From the NCBI RefSeq assembly GCF_000828085.3, contig NZ_JXCA02000019.1:171317-235316 (forward strand): a stretch of 64,000 nt of DNA. The letters are read 5' to 3'. Under the pieces are notes generated by a model that worked only from the letters and a program-made list of their open reading frames with translations, did not search any database and was not told where the DNA came from. Both the position numbers and the translations under genes were made by a program. This stretch comes from Scytonema tolypothrichoides VB-61278. Its GTDB lineage: Bacteria > Cyanobacteriota > Cyanobacteriia > Cyanobacteriales > Nostocaceae. Positions 18,301 through 26,384 of the stretch are shown here, piece by piece (the stretch's first letter is position 1; the number at the start of each line of letters is the position of its first letter).

Positions 18301-20905
18301 AGAACCCTTCGTCAATCGAATTGAACAGCGTGCGATATTTTGCTTCCGATGCGCGCAGGGCAACTTCTGCTTGTTTTTGCTCGGTGATATCGCTCGCCGC
18401 ACCAAACCATTTGACGATTTCGCCCGTTTCATTTATCAGCCCAATGGCGCGTGAGAATGTCCAGCCCACTGTGCCATCTAGCCGAATGACGCGGTGTTCC
18501 AATTCAAAATTGCTGCGGGTTGCGATCGCTCGGTTGATCGCCGCCCAGACTTGCGGCTTATCGGTTTCGGGAATGTATGCTTCCGTCCAATCGCGACGCG
18601 GATTTTCAGTTGTGGTGACAAACGCTTTACCTTTGAGGAAAAGCATCTCGCGCCAATCTGCGCTCATTTCATAAATGATGTCCGAAGCCGCACTGACAAA
18701 AGTGCGGAATTTTTCCTCAGACTCGCGCAGGGCTTCTTCGGCACGCTTGCGAGCGGTGATATTTTGCGAAATGCCGATCGCTCGCACCGGAACATTTTGC
18801 GCGTCACGGATCAGCACACCGGATACGAGAAACCATTGCATCTGGTGGTCTCGCGTGAAGGTTCGCATTTCGTAATCAAAGCGATCGCCATTAATCAAGG
18901 CATCCTCAAAGGCTTGGCGGACAATGGCGCGATCGTCTGGGTGAACCTGTTCTAGATTTTCCTCAAAATTGTCTGTCAGCAAATTGCCCGTCACACGCTC
19001 GACGTTTTGGGAGAACTTCGGGACACTCGTTCGCAAATCAAATTCCCAAGCATACATATCGGCAGCTTCAGTAGCCAGCCGTAACCGCTCTTCCGATTCG
19101 CGCAGTGATTCTTCGGCTTTTTTACGGTCAGTAATGTCATACGAAACCGCAAGCACTGCATAGACTTCGCCATTTGGAGAACGAAGCGGGGTTCCTCGCG
19201 AGACGTACGAGCGATCATGGGCATTGTGCTCATGCTCAAACAGCTCACCCGCCAGTGCTTGACGGTATATCGGCTCATAATATGCCGCTAATTCGGGTGG
19301 TAGCACCTCAAAAATCGTACGCCCAACAAAATTTTCCGGTTTGAATCCGGCGATCGCCAATGCTTCTCCTTCAGCTAGCAAGTAGCGGAGATTGCGGTCA
19401 ACGACAAACGCCGCCCCACCCGGCAGATTCTCAATCATCACCTGCAAGCGTTCTTCCGATTCGCGCAGGGCTACTTCTGAAAGCTTGCGATCAGTGATGT
19501 CAAGCGTTACACCGATAGCGCGATCAGCTTTACGGTGTTCCCCCTCGCCTGTGAAGAATACCCGCCCTTTATCGAGTAACCAGCGCACGGCTCCATCCGT
19601 CCGCACAATGCGAAACTCAAGCTCATAAGGTCCGGGGGCGTCTGGACTGAGGAATTGACGCATTTGGCTGAAGGTTTGCTCTTGATCGTCGGGGTGAATG
19701 AATTCGGATAATCGATCAAAAGTAATTTCTGCGTCTTCTGGCAAGCCATGAATCGATTTCAGCGTTATTGACCAGTTGATTTGATCAGTTTGCGCAGTAT
19801 ACTCATAGGTACCAAAATTGGCAGCATCGGCAGCCAGCCGCAGCCGTTCTTCTGATTCGCGTAACGTCTCAAGCGCAGTCCGCTGCTCATGAATGTCGGT
19901 GGCGGCTCCGAACCATTGAATAATACGTCCTTGGGCGTCATAGACCGGACTTGCCTGAATCAGAAACCAGCGATAGTTTCCGTCTGTGCCCCGAATGCGG
20001 TGTTCTTGTCGCAGCGGACGATGCTCATCAACCGCATTCTGAAAGTTGGCGAGGGATTGGGCTTGCCCTGAGCGTAGCCGAAGGGCGCGATCATCGGGAT
20101 GGATTACCTCTAGCCAGCCATAGCCCTGTGCCTCTTCCATCGTTTGCCCGGTGTAGTCGAGCCAGCGCTGGTTATACCAACTCGTGTCACCTGTGGTATC
20201 ATTGCGCCAGAGCAGATCGGGCACCAGGTTGACAATTGCCCGAAAATATGCCTCACTCTCACGCGCCGACTCTTCGGCTCGCTGGCGTTCGACAACAAGA
20301 GCTTCTAGTTGGGCATTCTTCGCCAGCAATTCCTGGGTTTGTCGTTGATTGAGAAGTAGGGCAGCAGCCGTAAAGTCTGCCAAACTCGTCATCACCCGCA
20401 CGTCTTCCGCGTCAAAGTGTCGCTGCTCATCGTGGGACATAATCCAGATGGTGCCGAGGGCATGGTTATCTGCGATTAGGGGCAACACCAAGCCTTCGAC
20501 AACTGGGGTTTTCGCTTCCTGAAAGTAGGTGAAATACCGTTCAGGATGGGAAAAAAGCACAGGGGCACCCCGCTCCAAGCAAACTCCACAAGGGCTAAAG
20601 TTGCGGGGTGTACTGCCGCCTACGTACTGTTCTAATGTTCCTGCTAATACATTCCAGCGAAAGATTTCTTCACCACTAGGTAACACTTCGAGTAAGCTGA
20701 CTCCTGCGGTTCCGGCGTTGCATAACTCCAGCGCAATGTCAACTAAACTTTGGAGCATTATTTCCGGCTGATTCACCAATTGCCGTGCTAATGTATGCAA
20801 TGCTTGATTTTCTGCCTGTAAGTTTGAGGGACGAGGCGAACGCCGAGATAGCTCTTCGGTGATCAAAATATCGTCTAGCGTGATTTCAGATTGAGGGCGT
20901 TGCAT
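15392..20905 (-). CDS. Multi-PAS/GAF hybrid histidine kinase with two kinase cores
   Basis: 1837 residues, no membrane segment. Order: N-terminal GAF (about 45-205); a run of about six PAS/PAC units, each ending with a phrase like DITDRK and an AEEALRESEE linker; a second GAF (about 960-1130); HisKA with His1179 (SHEFRTPLT) plus HATPase; a low-complexity linker; receiver with Asp1517 (LSDVMMP); second HisKA with His1613 (SHELNTPLV) plus HATPase ending GLGLGLAIARHL. All phosphorelay residues are present, so both cores could be active. It lies 54 bp after xisI and 167 bp before the CheR gene. The signal is unknown; GAF and PAS units may bind ligands or chromophores. Confidence 0.92.
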   Translation of the reverse strand: MQRPQSEITLDDILITEELSRRSPRPSNLQAENQALHTLARQLVNQPEIMLQSLVDIALELCNAGTAGVSLLEVLPSGEEIFRWNVLAGTLEQYVGGSTPRNFSPCGVCLERGAPVLFSHPERYFTYFQEAKTPVVEGLVLPLIADNHALGTIWIMSHDEQRHFDAEDVRVMTSLADFTAAALLLNQRQTQELLAKNAQLEALVVERQRAEESARESEAYFRAIVNLVPDLLWRNDTTGDTSWYNQRWLDYTGQTMEEAQGYGWLEVIHPDDRALRLRSGQAQSLANFQNAVDEHRPLRQEHRIRGTDGNYRWFLIQASPVYDAQGRIIQWFGAATDIHEQRTALETLRESEERLRLAADAANFGTYEYTAQTDQINWSITLKSIHGLPEDAEITFDRLSEFIHPDDQEQTFSQMRQFLSPDAPGPYELEFRIVRTDGAVRWLLDKGRVFFTGEGEHRKADRAIGVTLDITDRKLSEVALRESEERLQVMIENLPGGAAFVVDRNLRYLLAEGEALAIAGFKPENFVGRTIFEVLPPELAAYYEPIYRQALAGELFEHEHNAHDRSYVSRGTPLRSPNGEVYAVLAVSYDITDRKKAEESLRESEERLRLATEAADMYAWEFDLRTSVPKFSQNVERVTGNLLTDNFEENLEQVHPDDRAIVRQAFEDALINGDRFDYEMRTFTRDHQMQWFLVSGVLIRDAQNVPVRAIGISQNITARKRAEEALRESEEKFRTFVSAASDIIYEMSADWREMLFLKGKAFVTTTENPRRDWTEAYIPETDKPQVWAAINRAIATRSNFELEHRVIRLDGTVGWTFSRAIGLINETGEIVKWFGAASDITEQKQAEVALRASEAKYRTLFNSIDEGFCIIERVEGEPIDFRYIEANPAFAVQTGISDVVGKTIREAFPDAPEAGYEIYENVLKTGEPIRFKIDVPSIKRILEIYAFRTEDEPRLAVIFNDITERKRAEKRQAFLLSLADRLRPIADPVEIMVAASEALGHHLGVGRCGYGEVDATGAFLIIERDWTDGIMASLRGTLCLDDFGSESELIAAYRAGRTVILNDALADARTRGVEDAFDAIGGLRASLAVPLLKEGRWVSVFYVQQTLPRQWTPDEEALVREVAERTWAAVERARAEAALRESEIQRFREQSAREQERQRVEALAELDRTKTLFFSNVSHEFRTPLTLLLAPLQDALSDRTHPLAPPHRERLELAHRNAIRLLKLVNTLLDFSRIEAGRMEAVYEATDLALLTTELASVFRSAIERAGLRLIVDCPPLPEPVYVDREMWEKIVLNLLSNAFKFTLEGEIAVRLYPADDHHVRLQVQDTGTGIPPEELPHLFERFYQVRGAKARTHEGSGIGLALVHELIRLNGGTVDVSSTVVQGTCFTVTIPLGTAHLPNDRIEVARTLVSTAFGAAPYVEEAERWLPEEDERREGGKLSFTPSLPHSLTPSLPHSHTPTLPHSPSAARVLLVDDNADIRYYLTRILSEHVQVEAVADGAAALAAAQERVPDLVLSDVMMPQLDGFELLKALRADVRTREVPIILLSARAGEDSVIEGLQAGADDYLIKPFSATELVTRVLAHLQMAQLRLEALRQERTISRRKDEMLSTVSHELNTPLVAILGWTRLLRANPPSHSMLMKSLETIERNATLQAKLISDLLDISRITAGKLRLNLEPVELQSVIEMAIACGRATLNATVHQTQQTKDIELSSLLNPLPIIIQGDPDRLQQIVLNLLTNAIKFTPKGGRIEVRLNANQTHAQILVSDTGCGIAAEFLPYVFDSFRQAESSTSTKGLGLGLAIARHLVELHGGSIYAESPGIGQGATFTVTLPLIGANL
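16519..16583. repeat. GAGGGAGT tandem repeat coding the kinase linker
   Basis: Eight-base units (GAGGGAGT and variants) are repeated about eight times. Three units give an 8-residue period, so the protein reads TPSLPHSL-type repeats between the first HATPase domain and the receiver. Length changes other than by three units would break the frame. Confidence 0.85.
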
Positions 20906-20959
20906 GGTGCTTATGGCTTTGGCAATTTGGGAAGAATTTTATTTTACTTTTTCGTTTTG

Positions 20960-21301
20960 CTACCAATATCTAGAAAAAGCTCTTTGTAAAGCAGCCGCAA
21001 GTCGCTCTCTCACCTTGGGCGATCGAAATCCCAGGACAATATCTTGGAGCGCAACGCCGCGCGAAATCAGTTCTCGATCTATGAAAATTTCAGTGCTATT
21101 GTGCTGAATCCAGATTTTGCCCTCTATTAAGTCTAGTTGCATGGCACAACCATAGATGCGATATTCGCCGCGCCAGCCATTGTGCATAACGAGATAGCGA
21201 TCGCGTTCAGTGTCAAAAATTAATTGAGCCTCCGGATCATCACCGGCAAAATCTTGTAATAAATCGCGCACAATTTGACGATATTTGTTTATTCGATCCA
21301 T
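20960..21301 (-). CDS. XisI-like protein (orphan)
   Basis: 113 residues matching the XisI family: N-terminal DRINKYRQIVRDLLQDFA, central DTERDRYLVMHNGWRG and a region ending GFRSPKVRE. XisI was named for control of fdxN element excision in Anabaena heterocysts and is normally paired with XisH, an endonuclease-like protein. No XisH is present here. The 67 bp upstream is too short for one, and the next genes encode DUF2283 and DUF4258 proteins. It lies 54 bp before the large kinase. It may be an antitoxin-like or regulatory remnant; function is unknown. Confidence 0.82.
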   Translation of the reverse strand: MDRINKYRQIVRDLLQDFAGDDPEAQLIFDTERDRYLVMHNGWRGEYRIYGCAMQLDLIEGKIWIQHNSTEIFIDRELISRGVALQDIVLGFRSPKVRERLAAALQRAFSRYW

Positions 21302-21368
21302 TGCTCAATCACCTCTTGATCTGGATTGTAAATTCTTATTATCAAAGGGTTTTGACTGCACCTATTGA

Positions 21369-21572
21369 TTAGCCATCTGCCCTAATCAATGAGGTTAACT
21401 GTTGCCACTGGCTAATTTTATGGGAAGCGTTGAGAATTTCTACACCAATAACATTGCCTTGTTGATCGTAGTCAAGAATGACTCCGGGCTGCTCTTCGTC
21501 GCTTTCTTCAATTGGTGCATCTGACCAACGAATCCGTAGAATATCTTGCTCTGTGTCGTATTTAGCTTGCAT
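21369..21572 (-). CDS. DUF2283 family small protein
   Basis: 67 residues. The pattern KYDTEQDILRIRW followed by PGVILDYDQQGNVIGVEILNAS is characteristic of DUF2283. These proteins are commonly encoded directly after a DUF4258 protein and the pair is often classed as toxin-antitoxin-like. Here the DUF4258 gene ends 5 bp upstream, so the two are translationally close. Start ATG at 21572. Its presence inside a kinase operon is unusual. Confidence 0.85.
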   Translation of the reverse strand: MQAKYDTEQDILRIRWSDAPIEESDEEQPGVILDYDQQGNVIGVEILNASHKISQWQQLTSLIRADG

Positions 21573-21577
21573 ATTCT

Positions 21578-21829
21578 TTACCGAAGATATTTATTGATTT
21601 TGCTAGTTCTGTAGACTGTCACTACTCTGATAGGATTAACTTGATCGTTGACATAAGCTCTGAGCAAGTAGGTTTTACCGTTAGCAGCTTCAAATCTTCC
21701 TTGATATACCTTTAAGTTGTCCTCCTCTACTATTTGTTCGGGTTGGTTAAGTACAAGTTCTAGAACCTGTAAAGGTATATTTCTTTCTACAAGTTCTTCT
21801 TGAGCATGAATAGATAGCTGAAAATCCAT
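21578..21829 (-). CDS. DUF4258 family small protein (toxin-like partner)
   Basis: 83 residues. The N-terminus MDFQLSIHAQEELVERNI and the later YLLRAYVN...RVVTVYRTSKINKY match DUF4258, a small basic RelE-like fold found beside DUF2283. It starts 22 bp after the stop of the 1056-residue kinase (23-bp step) and ends 5 bp before the DUF2283 gene. Toxicity is inferred from family context only. Confidence 0.82.
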   Translation of the reverse strand: MDFQLSIHAQEELVERNIPLQVLELVLNQPEQIVEEDNLKVYQGRFEAANGKTYLLRAYVNDQVNPIRVVTVYRTSKINKYLR

Positions 21830-21851
21830 GGTCTTTCACGATATTGCCCTG

Positions 21852-24800
21852 TCAAACTAACGGCAGTTTGACGGTAAATGTTGCACCGCGTCCTTCTCCC
21901 TCACTTGCTGCCTCAATTGTACCTCCGTGCAGTTCTACGAGTTGACGGGCGATCGCTCCTCCCAAACCTAGCCCCCCAGGCGAATACCTACTGGGAACTT
22001 GCGCCTGAGTAAAGCGCTCAAAAACATGGGGCAGAAAATCAGCACTTATCCCAATACCTGTGTCTTTGATTTGGATAGAGCACCAAGACTCAACAGTATC
22101 AAGCCTAACTTCTACTCTTCCTCCCTTGGAGGTAAATTTGATGGCATTGTCAAGCAAGTTTGTGATAATTTGCTGCAAACGCTTTGAGTCGCCTGAAACG
22201 GAAATATCCCTCTGTAGAGACGTTCCATGGAACGTCTCTACGTGTAAGGTCTGTGGATGCAACGTCTGTACAATATGAATTCCCTTAGCCTTAGCATCTG
22301 GCAAGATTGTATGAATAACTTCTTGAATTATAGGAGTCAGTTTAACAGGCTTTTGATTCAAGCAGACTTTACCTGAGATGATAGTTGAGATATCCAGCAA
22401 ATCCGAAATCAGCTTCGCCTGGTTCAGTGCGCTGCGCTCAATTGTGTCCAAGGCACGTAAAGCACTCGCCTGTGAAAGCTGGCTTGAACGTAGTAAGCGA
22501 GTCCAGCCAAGGATAGAAACCAAGGGAGCGTGAAGTTCGTGCGTAACCGTTGCTAAAAATTCATCCTTCATGCGATTGGAGGATAACTCTTGGCGTAGAC
22601 GCGACATTTGCAAGTGAGAATCAACGCGAGTTACCAGTTCACGAGCCGAGAAAGGCTTAATCAGGTAGTCATCAGCTCCTGCTTGCAAACCCTCAATCGC
22701 CGCTTCTTCCCCTGCACGAGCCGAGAGCAGAAGAATAGGTATTCCTTTTGTCAATGGATTCGCCCGTAATGCATTTAGCAATTGAAAACCGTCCATTTCT
22801 GGCATCATGACATCACTCAGCACCAAATCTGGCGGTTGCTCCTCAATCGCAGCTAGTGCAGCAGTTCCATTGTTCACAGCTTTAATATGCCATCGCTCCG
22901 AGAGCAGACGCGCTACATAGTCCCGCATATCGGCATTGTCATCAACTAACAAAATGCGCGCAGAAGAAGACGCAAAGAGGGGAAGACGCGGGGACACAGA
23001 GAGATTTTCATTTTTACTCCCCGTGTCTCCCTTCGCGAACGCAGTCGCCTGCGGAGGGAAACCCTCCCGCAGCGCTGTCTCACCGTGTCTCCGTGTCTCC
23101 CTTCGGGTATCTCCTTCGGAGACGCTTCGCGAACGCAGTCGCCTGCGGAGGGAAACCCTCCCGCAGCGCTGTCTCACCGTGTCCTCTTGCGGTAGCCATC
23201 GCTGCGCTTCCTCCACGTAAAAAGCAGCACCTACTGAAGTTGATACCAGTGTACGTTGAGTACTAATTTGCTCAGTTGGCAAGTGCGATGAGCCTGTAGG
23301 CAATGTCACTGTAAACGTTGTTCCCACACCCAAAACACTTTCTACCTCTACAGTTCCGCCATGTAGGTGAACGAGTTCCTGCACCAAAGCTAGCCCAATG
23401 CCCGACCCTTCATGACTCCTTGCCTGCACGCCTCGTACACGGTGAAAGCGCTCAAAAATTCTCGGTAACTCTTGGGGGGCAATGCCTGTGCCTGTATCTT
23501 GTATTTTTAGCTCTACTTTGTCACCTACTGGGTGTAATGAAACGGCAATTTCACCCTTAAAGGTAAACTTAAACGCATTGGAGATTAAGTTAAGAACAAT
23601 TTTCTCCCACATTTCGCGATCTACATACACAGGCTCGCTCAGGGGTGGGCAATCTACAATCAATTGCAAAGAAGCTGTTTCAATAGCTGAACGGAACACT
23701 GACGCAAGATCAGCTGTGAATGCAGCTAAATCGGTTGGTTCATAAACGGCTTGTATCCTGCCTGCTTCAATTCGGGAGAAGTCAAGTAAGGTATTGACTA
23801 GTTTGTGCAATCTCATCGCGTTTAGCTGAACAATATTAAGTTGTTCGCGCTGTTCGGGCTGGAGTGAACCGTGTGTTTGGGCGATGACTTGCTCAAGTGG
23901 ATTTCGCATCAATGTTAGAGGCGTGCGAAATTCATGGCTGACGTTGTTGAAGAAGGCTGTTTTGGCACGGTCTAATTCTGCCAATGCTTCTGCTCGCTGA
24001 CGTTCTTGCTCATAAATTTTAGCAGTGGCAATGGAACTTTCAACCTGCTGGGCAACCAATTCCAGGAATGTGCGATATTCAGAATCCAAGTTAAGCCGGG
24101 GGCTGATTCCAGCAACGAGCAGACATTCCACAATTTCTTTGTTGCTTCCCAAGATAGGTAGAATGAACGCAGAATGAGGACTTTGTGACCAAGGTCCTCC
24201 AGGTAGAACCCCGAAACGATCAACCACATCTGTAACAAGCTGTGGCTGACGACTCTGTAGCACCTGGGCAAAGGGCCGGTCACGAGTATCCTCTTGCTCG
24301 GTGAGATTGATTGTTGTGGGTGCGAAACTATCACCGGGGAGTCCGGTTGAGGCAACCAGTTCTGCTTGAGAGCCTTGCTTCTCAACCCAATAGAACAGGG
24401 CAAATGGAATATCGTAAGGGTTGAGCGTATGAGCGGCAGCAACACAGGCTAATAAGGGTGTTTTTACTCCACTTCCGGCAGTAGCTAACTCTCGGAGCAT
24501 CGTCAAGCGACGTTGACCAATCACTTGCTTGGTGGTTTCAGTTGAAGTACAGAATATCCCACTGAACGTGCCCGTCTCATCCCGAATGGGGCTATAGCAG
24601 AAAGTGAAATAGGTCTCTTCCAGGTAGCCAGAGCGGAAGAGGTGAAAAAGCTGATCTTCAGCAAAGACGGCTTCACCCGTATTCGTGATCCCCTCACACA
24701 TCGGCTTAATCTGGTCATCCCAAACTTCTGACCATGTCTTGTGCACGGGTTGCCCCAGTGCCTTTGGGTGGTTTGCCCCATAGATGGCAATCATGGTATC

Positions 24801-25022
24801 GTTGTAAAGCTGAATGTAGTCATCTCCCCAGAAAATGCCTTGGGCAAAGCGAGAAGCGAGAATTGTGCTGACAGAGGTACGAAGGCTCTGCGGCCAGTTC
24901 TCGACCGGACCGAGCGAGGTTTTTGACCAGTCGTGCTTACGCATCAATGCTCCCATCTCGCCACCCCCCGCCAGAATCATCTCAGGCGAAGGACTGGGTA
25001 GATGTTCAGAAGTCATCGTCAT
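21852..25022 (-). CDS. PAS-GAF hybrid histidine kinase with two kinase cores
   Basis: 1056 residues. A PAS-like domain (about 25-160) begins with the phrase SKTSLGPVENWPQSLR, typical of a family of cyanobacterial kinases. GAF about 175-345; HisKA with His363 (SHEFRTPLT) plus HATPase; an Arg-rich repeat-derived linker (about 590-685); receiver with Asp737 (LSDVMMP); second HisKA with His828 (THELHAPLV) plus HATPase. The architecture from the GAF onward parallels the 1837-residue kinase downstream, suggesting duplication. It starts 51 bp after the PAS response regulator and ends 22 bp before the DUF4258 gene. A palindromic repeat lies within the second kinase core. Confidence 0.92.
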   Translation of the reverse strand: MTMTSEHLPSPSPEMILAGGGEMGALMRKHDWSKTSLGPVENWPQSLRTSVSTILASRFAQGIFWGDDYIQLYNDTMIAIYGANHPKALGQPVHKTWSEVWDDQIKPMCEGITNTGEAVFAEDQLFHLFRSGYLEETYFTFCYSPIRDETGTFSGIFCTSTETTKQVIGQRRLTMLRELATAGSGVKTPLLACVAAAHTLNPYDIPFALFYWVEKQGSQAELVASTGLPGDSFAPTTINLTEQEDTRDRPFAQVLQSRQPQLVTDVVDRFGVLPGGPWSQSPHSAFILPILGSNKEIVECLLVAGISPRLNLDSEYRTFLELVAQQVESSIATAKIYEQERQRAEALAELDRAKTAFFNNVSHEFRTPLTLMRNPLEQVIAQTHGSLQPEQREQLNIVQLNAMRLHKLVNTLLDFSRIEAGRIQAVYEPTDLAAFTADLASVFRSAIETASLQLIVDCPPLSEPVYVDREMWEKIVLNLISNAFKFTFKGEIAVSLHPVGDKVELKIQDTGTGIAPQELPRIFERFHRVRGVQARSHEGSGIGLALVQELVHLHGGTVEVESVLGVGTTFTVTLPTGSSHLPTEQISTQRTLVSTSVGAAFYVEEAQRWLPQEDTVRQRCGRVSLRRRLRSRSVSEGDTRRETRRHGETALREGFPPQATAFAKGDTGSKNENLSVSPRLPLFASSSARILLVDDNADMRDYVARLLSERWHIKAVNNGTAALAAIEEQPPDLVLSDVMMPEMDGFQLLNALRANPLTKGIPILLLSARAGEEAAIEGLQAGADDYLIKPFSARELVTRVDSHLQMSRLRQELSSNRMKDEFLATVTHELHAPLVSILGWTRLLRSSQLSQASALRALDTIERSALNQAKLISDLLDISTIISGKVCLNQKPVKLTPIIQEVIHTILPDAKAKGIHIVQTLHPQTLHVETFHGTSLQRDISVSGDSKRLQQIITNLLDNAIKFTSKGGRVEVRLDTVESWCSIQIKDTGIGISADFLPHVFERFTQAQVPSRYSPGGLGLGGAIARQLVELHGGTIEAASEGEGRGATFTVKLPLV
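22214..22241. repeat. Dispersed 28-bp palindrome within the kinase gene
   Basis: Arms GTAGAGACGTTCC and GGAACGTCTCTAC around AT. The same palindrome with a GTTGCATGCAAC centre is at 31914-31941, and a degraded copy is at 3947-3971. Here it is translated (HVETFHGTSLQRD) in the second kinase core, upstream of the N-box. Confidence 0.88.
23031..23183. repeat. Exact 59-bp direct repeat in the kinase linker
   Basis: The segment at 23031-23089 is repeated identically at 23125-23183. Each copy contains smaller palindromes (GGAGGG...CCCTCC and CTTCGCGAACG). The copies are 94 bp apart, so they are read in different frames, giving an EGFPPQATAFAKGD-type peptide from one and an Arg/Ser-rich peptide from the other. 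Confidence 0.93.
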
Positions 25023-25073
25023 CCCTTGCTTTTCCCCGTAAAAATACTTTTTTATAATTAATTATTTATTATT

Positions 25074-26132
25074 TTACTGCCAGCTAGAAGCGCGCCCCGC
25101 CAGTCGAGCCACCATTTCAACCAACTCCTCTGGTGGAGCCAGCTTGTGCAGATGCGACTCAAATCCGGCTGTTAGTGCTTTTTCCCGATCCTCTGCCAGA
25201 TACGCAGTCAACGCCGCCGTCGGAATATGCCATCCTTTTTCTGCTTCTAGTTCTCGCACTTTGCGAATCAAACTATACCCGTTTTCATCCGGCATCCGGA
25301 TATCACTCACTAACACATCGGGACGGAATTGCTGTAGCGCCTCCAACGCTTCTGCTGCAGTCGCAACCGCCGTGACACAAATGCCGTGAGCCTCCAAAAC
25401 GGCAGTAATAAACTCGCGGGCATCAGCTTCGTCATCTACAATGAGTACCTGCAAGCCATCGAGCGAAAGAGGAGTCAAGACAGCTGCTGCCAGAGGCAGC
25501 AGCTGACTTGCTGCTGATTGGAGTTGTTCTAAGTTCGCCTGCTTGTACTTAGTAACATCGTGCACATTTATCCGTAGTGAAACCAACGTTCTAGAAGAGT
25601 CACGAACAGGTGCCACCAAGAGTGAAGCGTCAAAAGGTTGACCGCCACGGCGACATATAGGTATTTCCCACTCTTGCACAGAAGAATATACAGACGACAA
25701 CTGGTTTAGTTTGGTACGAAAGACCAAACGCTCTGCCTCAGGCACAAAATTGATTAATGGTTTACCAATAAGGAAGTTAGGCAAGACGTTAAATAATGCA
25801 CCAGCAGCGCGGTTAGCTAAGAGAATCACTCCTTGAGCATCTGTCAGCAAATAAGCATCGGGTGCAAACTCGAACAGCTCAAAATAACGCTGACGTTCTT
25901 CTGCCAGATACTCATTCTGCCGGATCAGTTCTTCCTCAATGACCTCCATCGCTTCTAAGCTAGTCTGCATTTGTTCACTAAGTACATGCAGGTTCTCCAA
26001 GGAGGCAGCTATTTCCTCGATCGCCTCAGCGACTTGTTGCTGCTGCGTTGGCTCTAACACAATATATCTTTGCAGCGCTTCTATCTGCTGACGGATAGTT
26101 TGGATACGCCGAGTAAATTCTTCTTCGCTCAC
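25074..26132 (-). CDS. PAS-receiver response regulator
   Basis: 352 residues. An N-terminal helical/coiled-coil region (1-80) is followed by a PAS domain (about 85-205; YLLTDAQGVILLANRAAGALF) and a C-terminal receiver (about 225-350). The receiver has DDE at its first strand, phosphoacceptor Asp277 (SDIRMPDENG) and the conserved Lys near its end. There is no DNA-binding output. It is the first gene of the leftward cluster, so it may feed or receive phosphate from the two downstream kinases. Confidence 0.88.
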   Translation of the reverse strand: MSEEEFTRRIQTIRQQIEALQRYIVLEPTQQQQVAEAIEEIAASLENLHVLSEQMQTSLEAMEVIEEELIRQNEYLAEERQRYFELFEFAPDAYLLTDAQGVILLANRAAGALFNVLPNFLIGKPLINFVPEAERLVFRTKLNQLSSVYSSVQEWEIPICRRGGQPFDASLLVAPVRDSSRTLVSLRINVHDVTKYKQANLEQLQSAASQLLPLAAAVLTPLSLDGLQVLIVDDEADAREFITAVLEAHGICVTAVATAAEALEALQQFRPDVLVSDIRMPDENGYSLIRKVRELEAEKGWHIPTAALTAYLAEDREKALTAGFESHLHKLAPPEELVEMVARLAGRASSWQ

Positions 26133-26311
26133 AACTAGCTCGCTTGTTTACAAATATTCGTGACGCGAGTTTTCTAGGAGGAAAATCCGCTTAATTATAC
26201 AGTATATCTCTTGCAAAAGCTACTTTTGCACTTTTGCTTTGGCACTTTTGTAGGCAAAAAACAATCCCTTTAATCTTTGCCTTACAAGTGCCACTAACTT
26301 TACTTTAACAT

Positions 26312-26354
26312 CTTAAACAAGTAGGGCGCGCTCAACATACCTTACTTGTTTAAG
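26312..26354. terminator. Long hairpin downstream of selO
   Basis: Perfect 12-bp arms CTTAAACAAGTA (26312-26323) and TACTTGTTTAAG (26343-26354) flank a 19-base loop, 30 bp after the selO stop. There is no U tract on either side, so it may act as an mRNA end-protecting hairpin rather than an intrinsic terminator. Confidence 0.5.
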
Positions 26355-26384
26355 CACAAATTGTCTTACAAACAGTTCATATCT

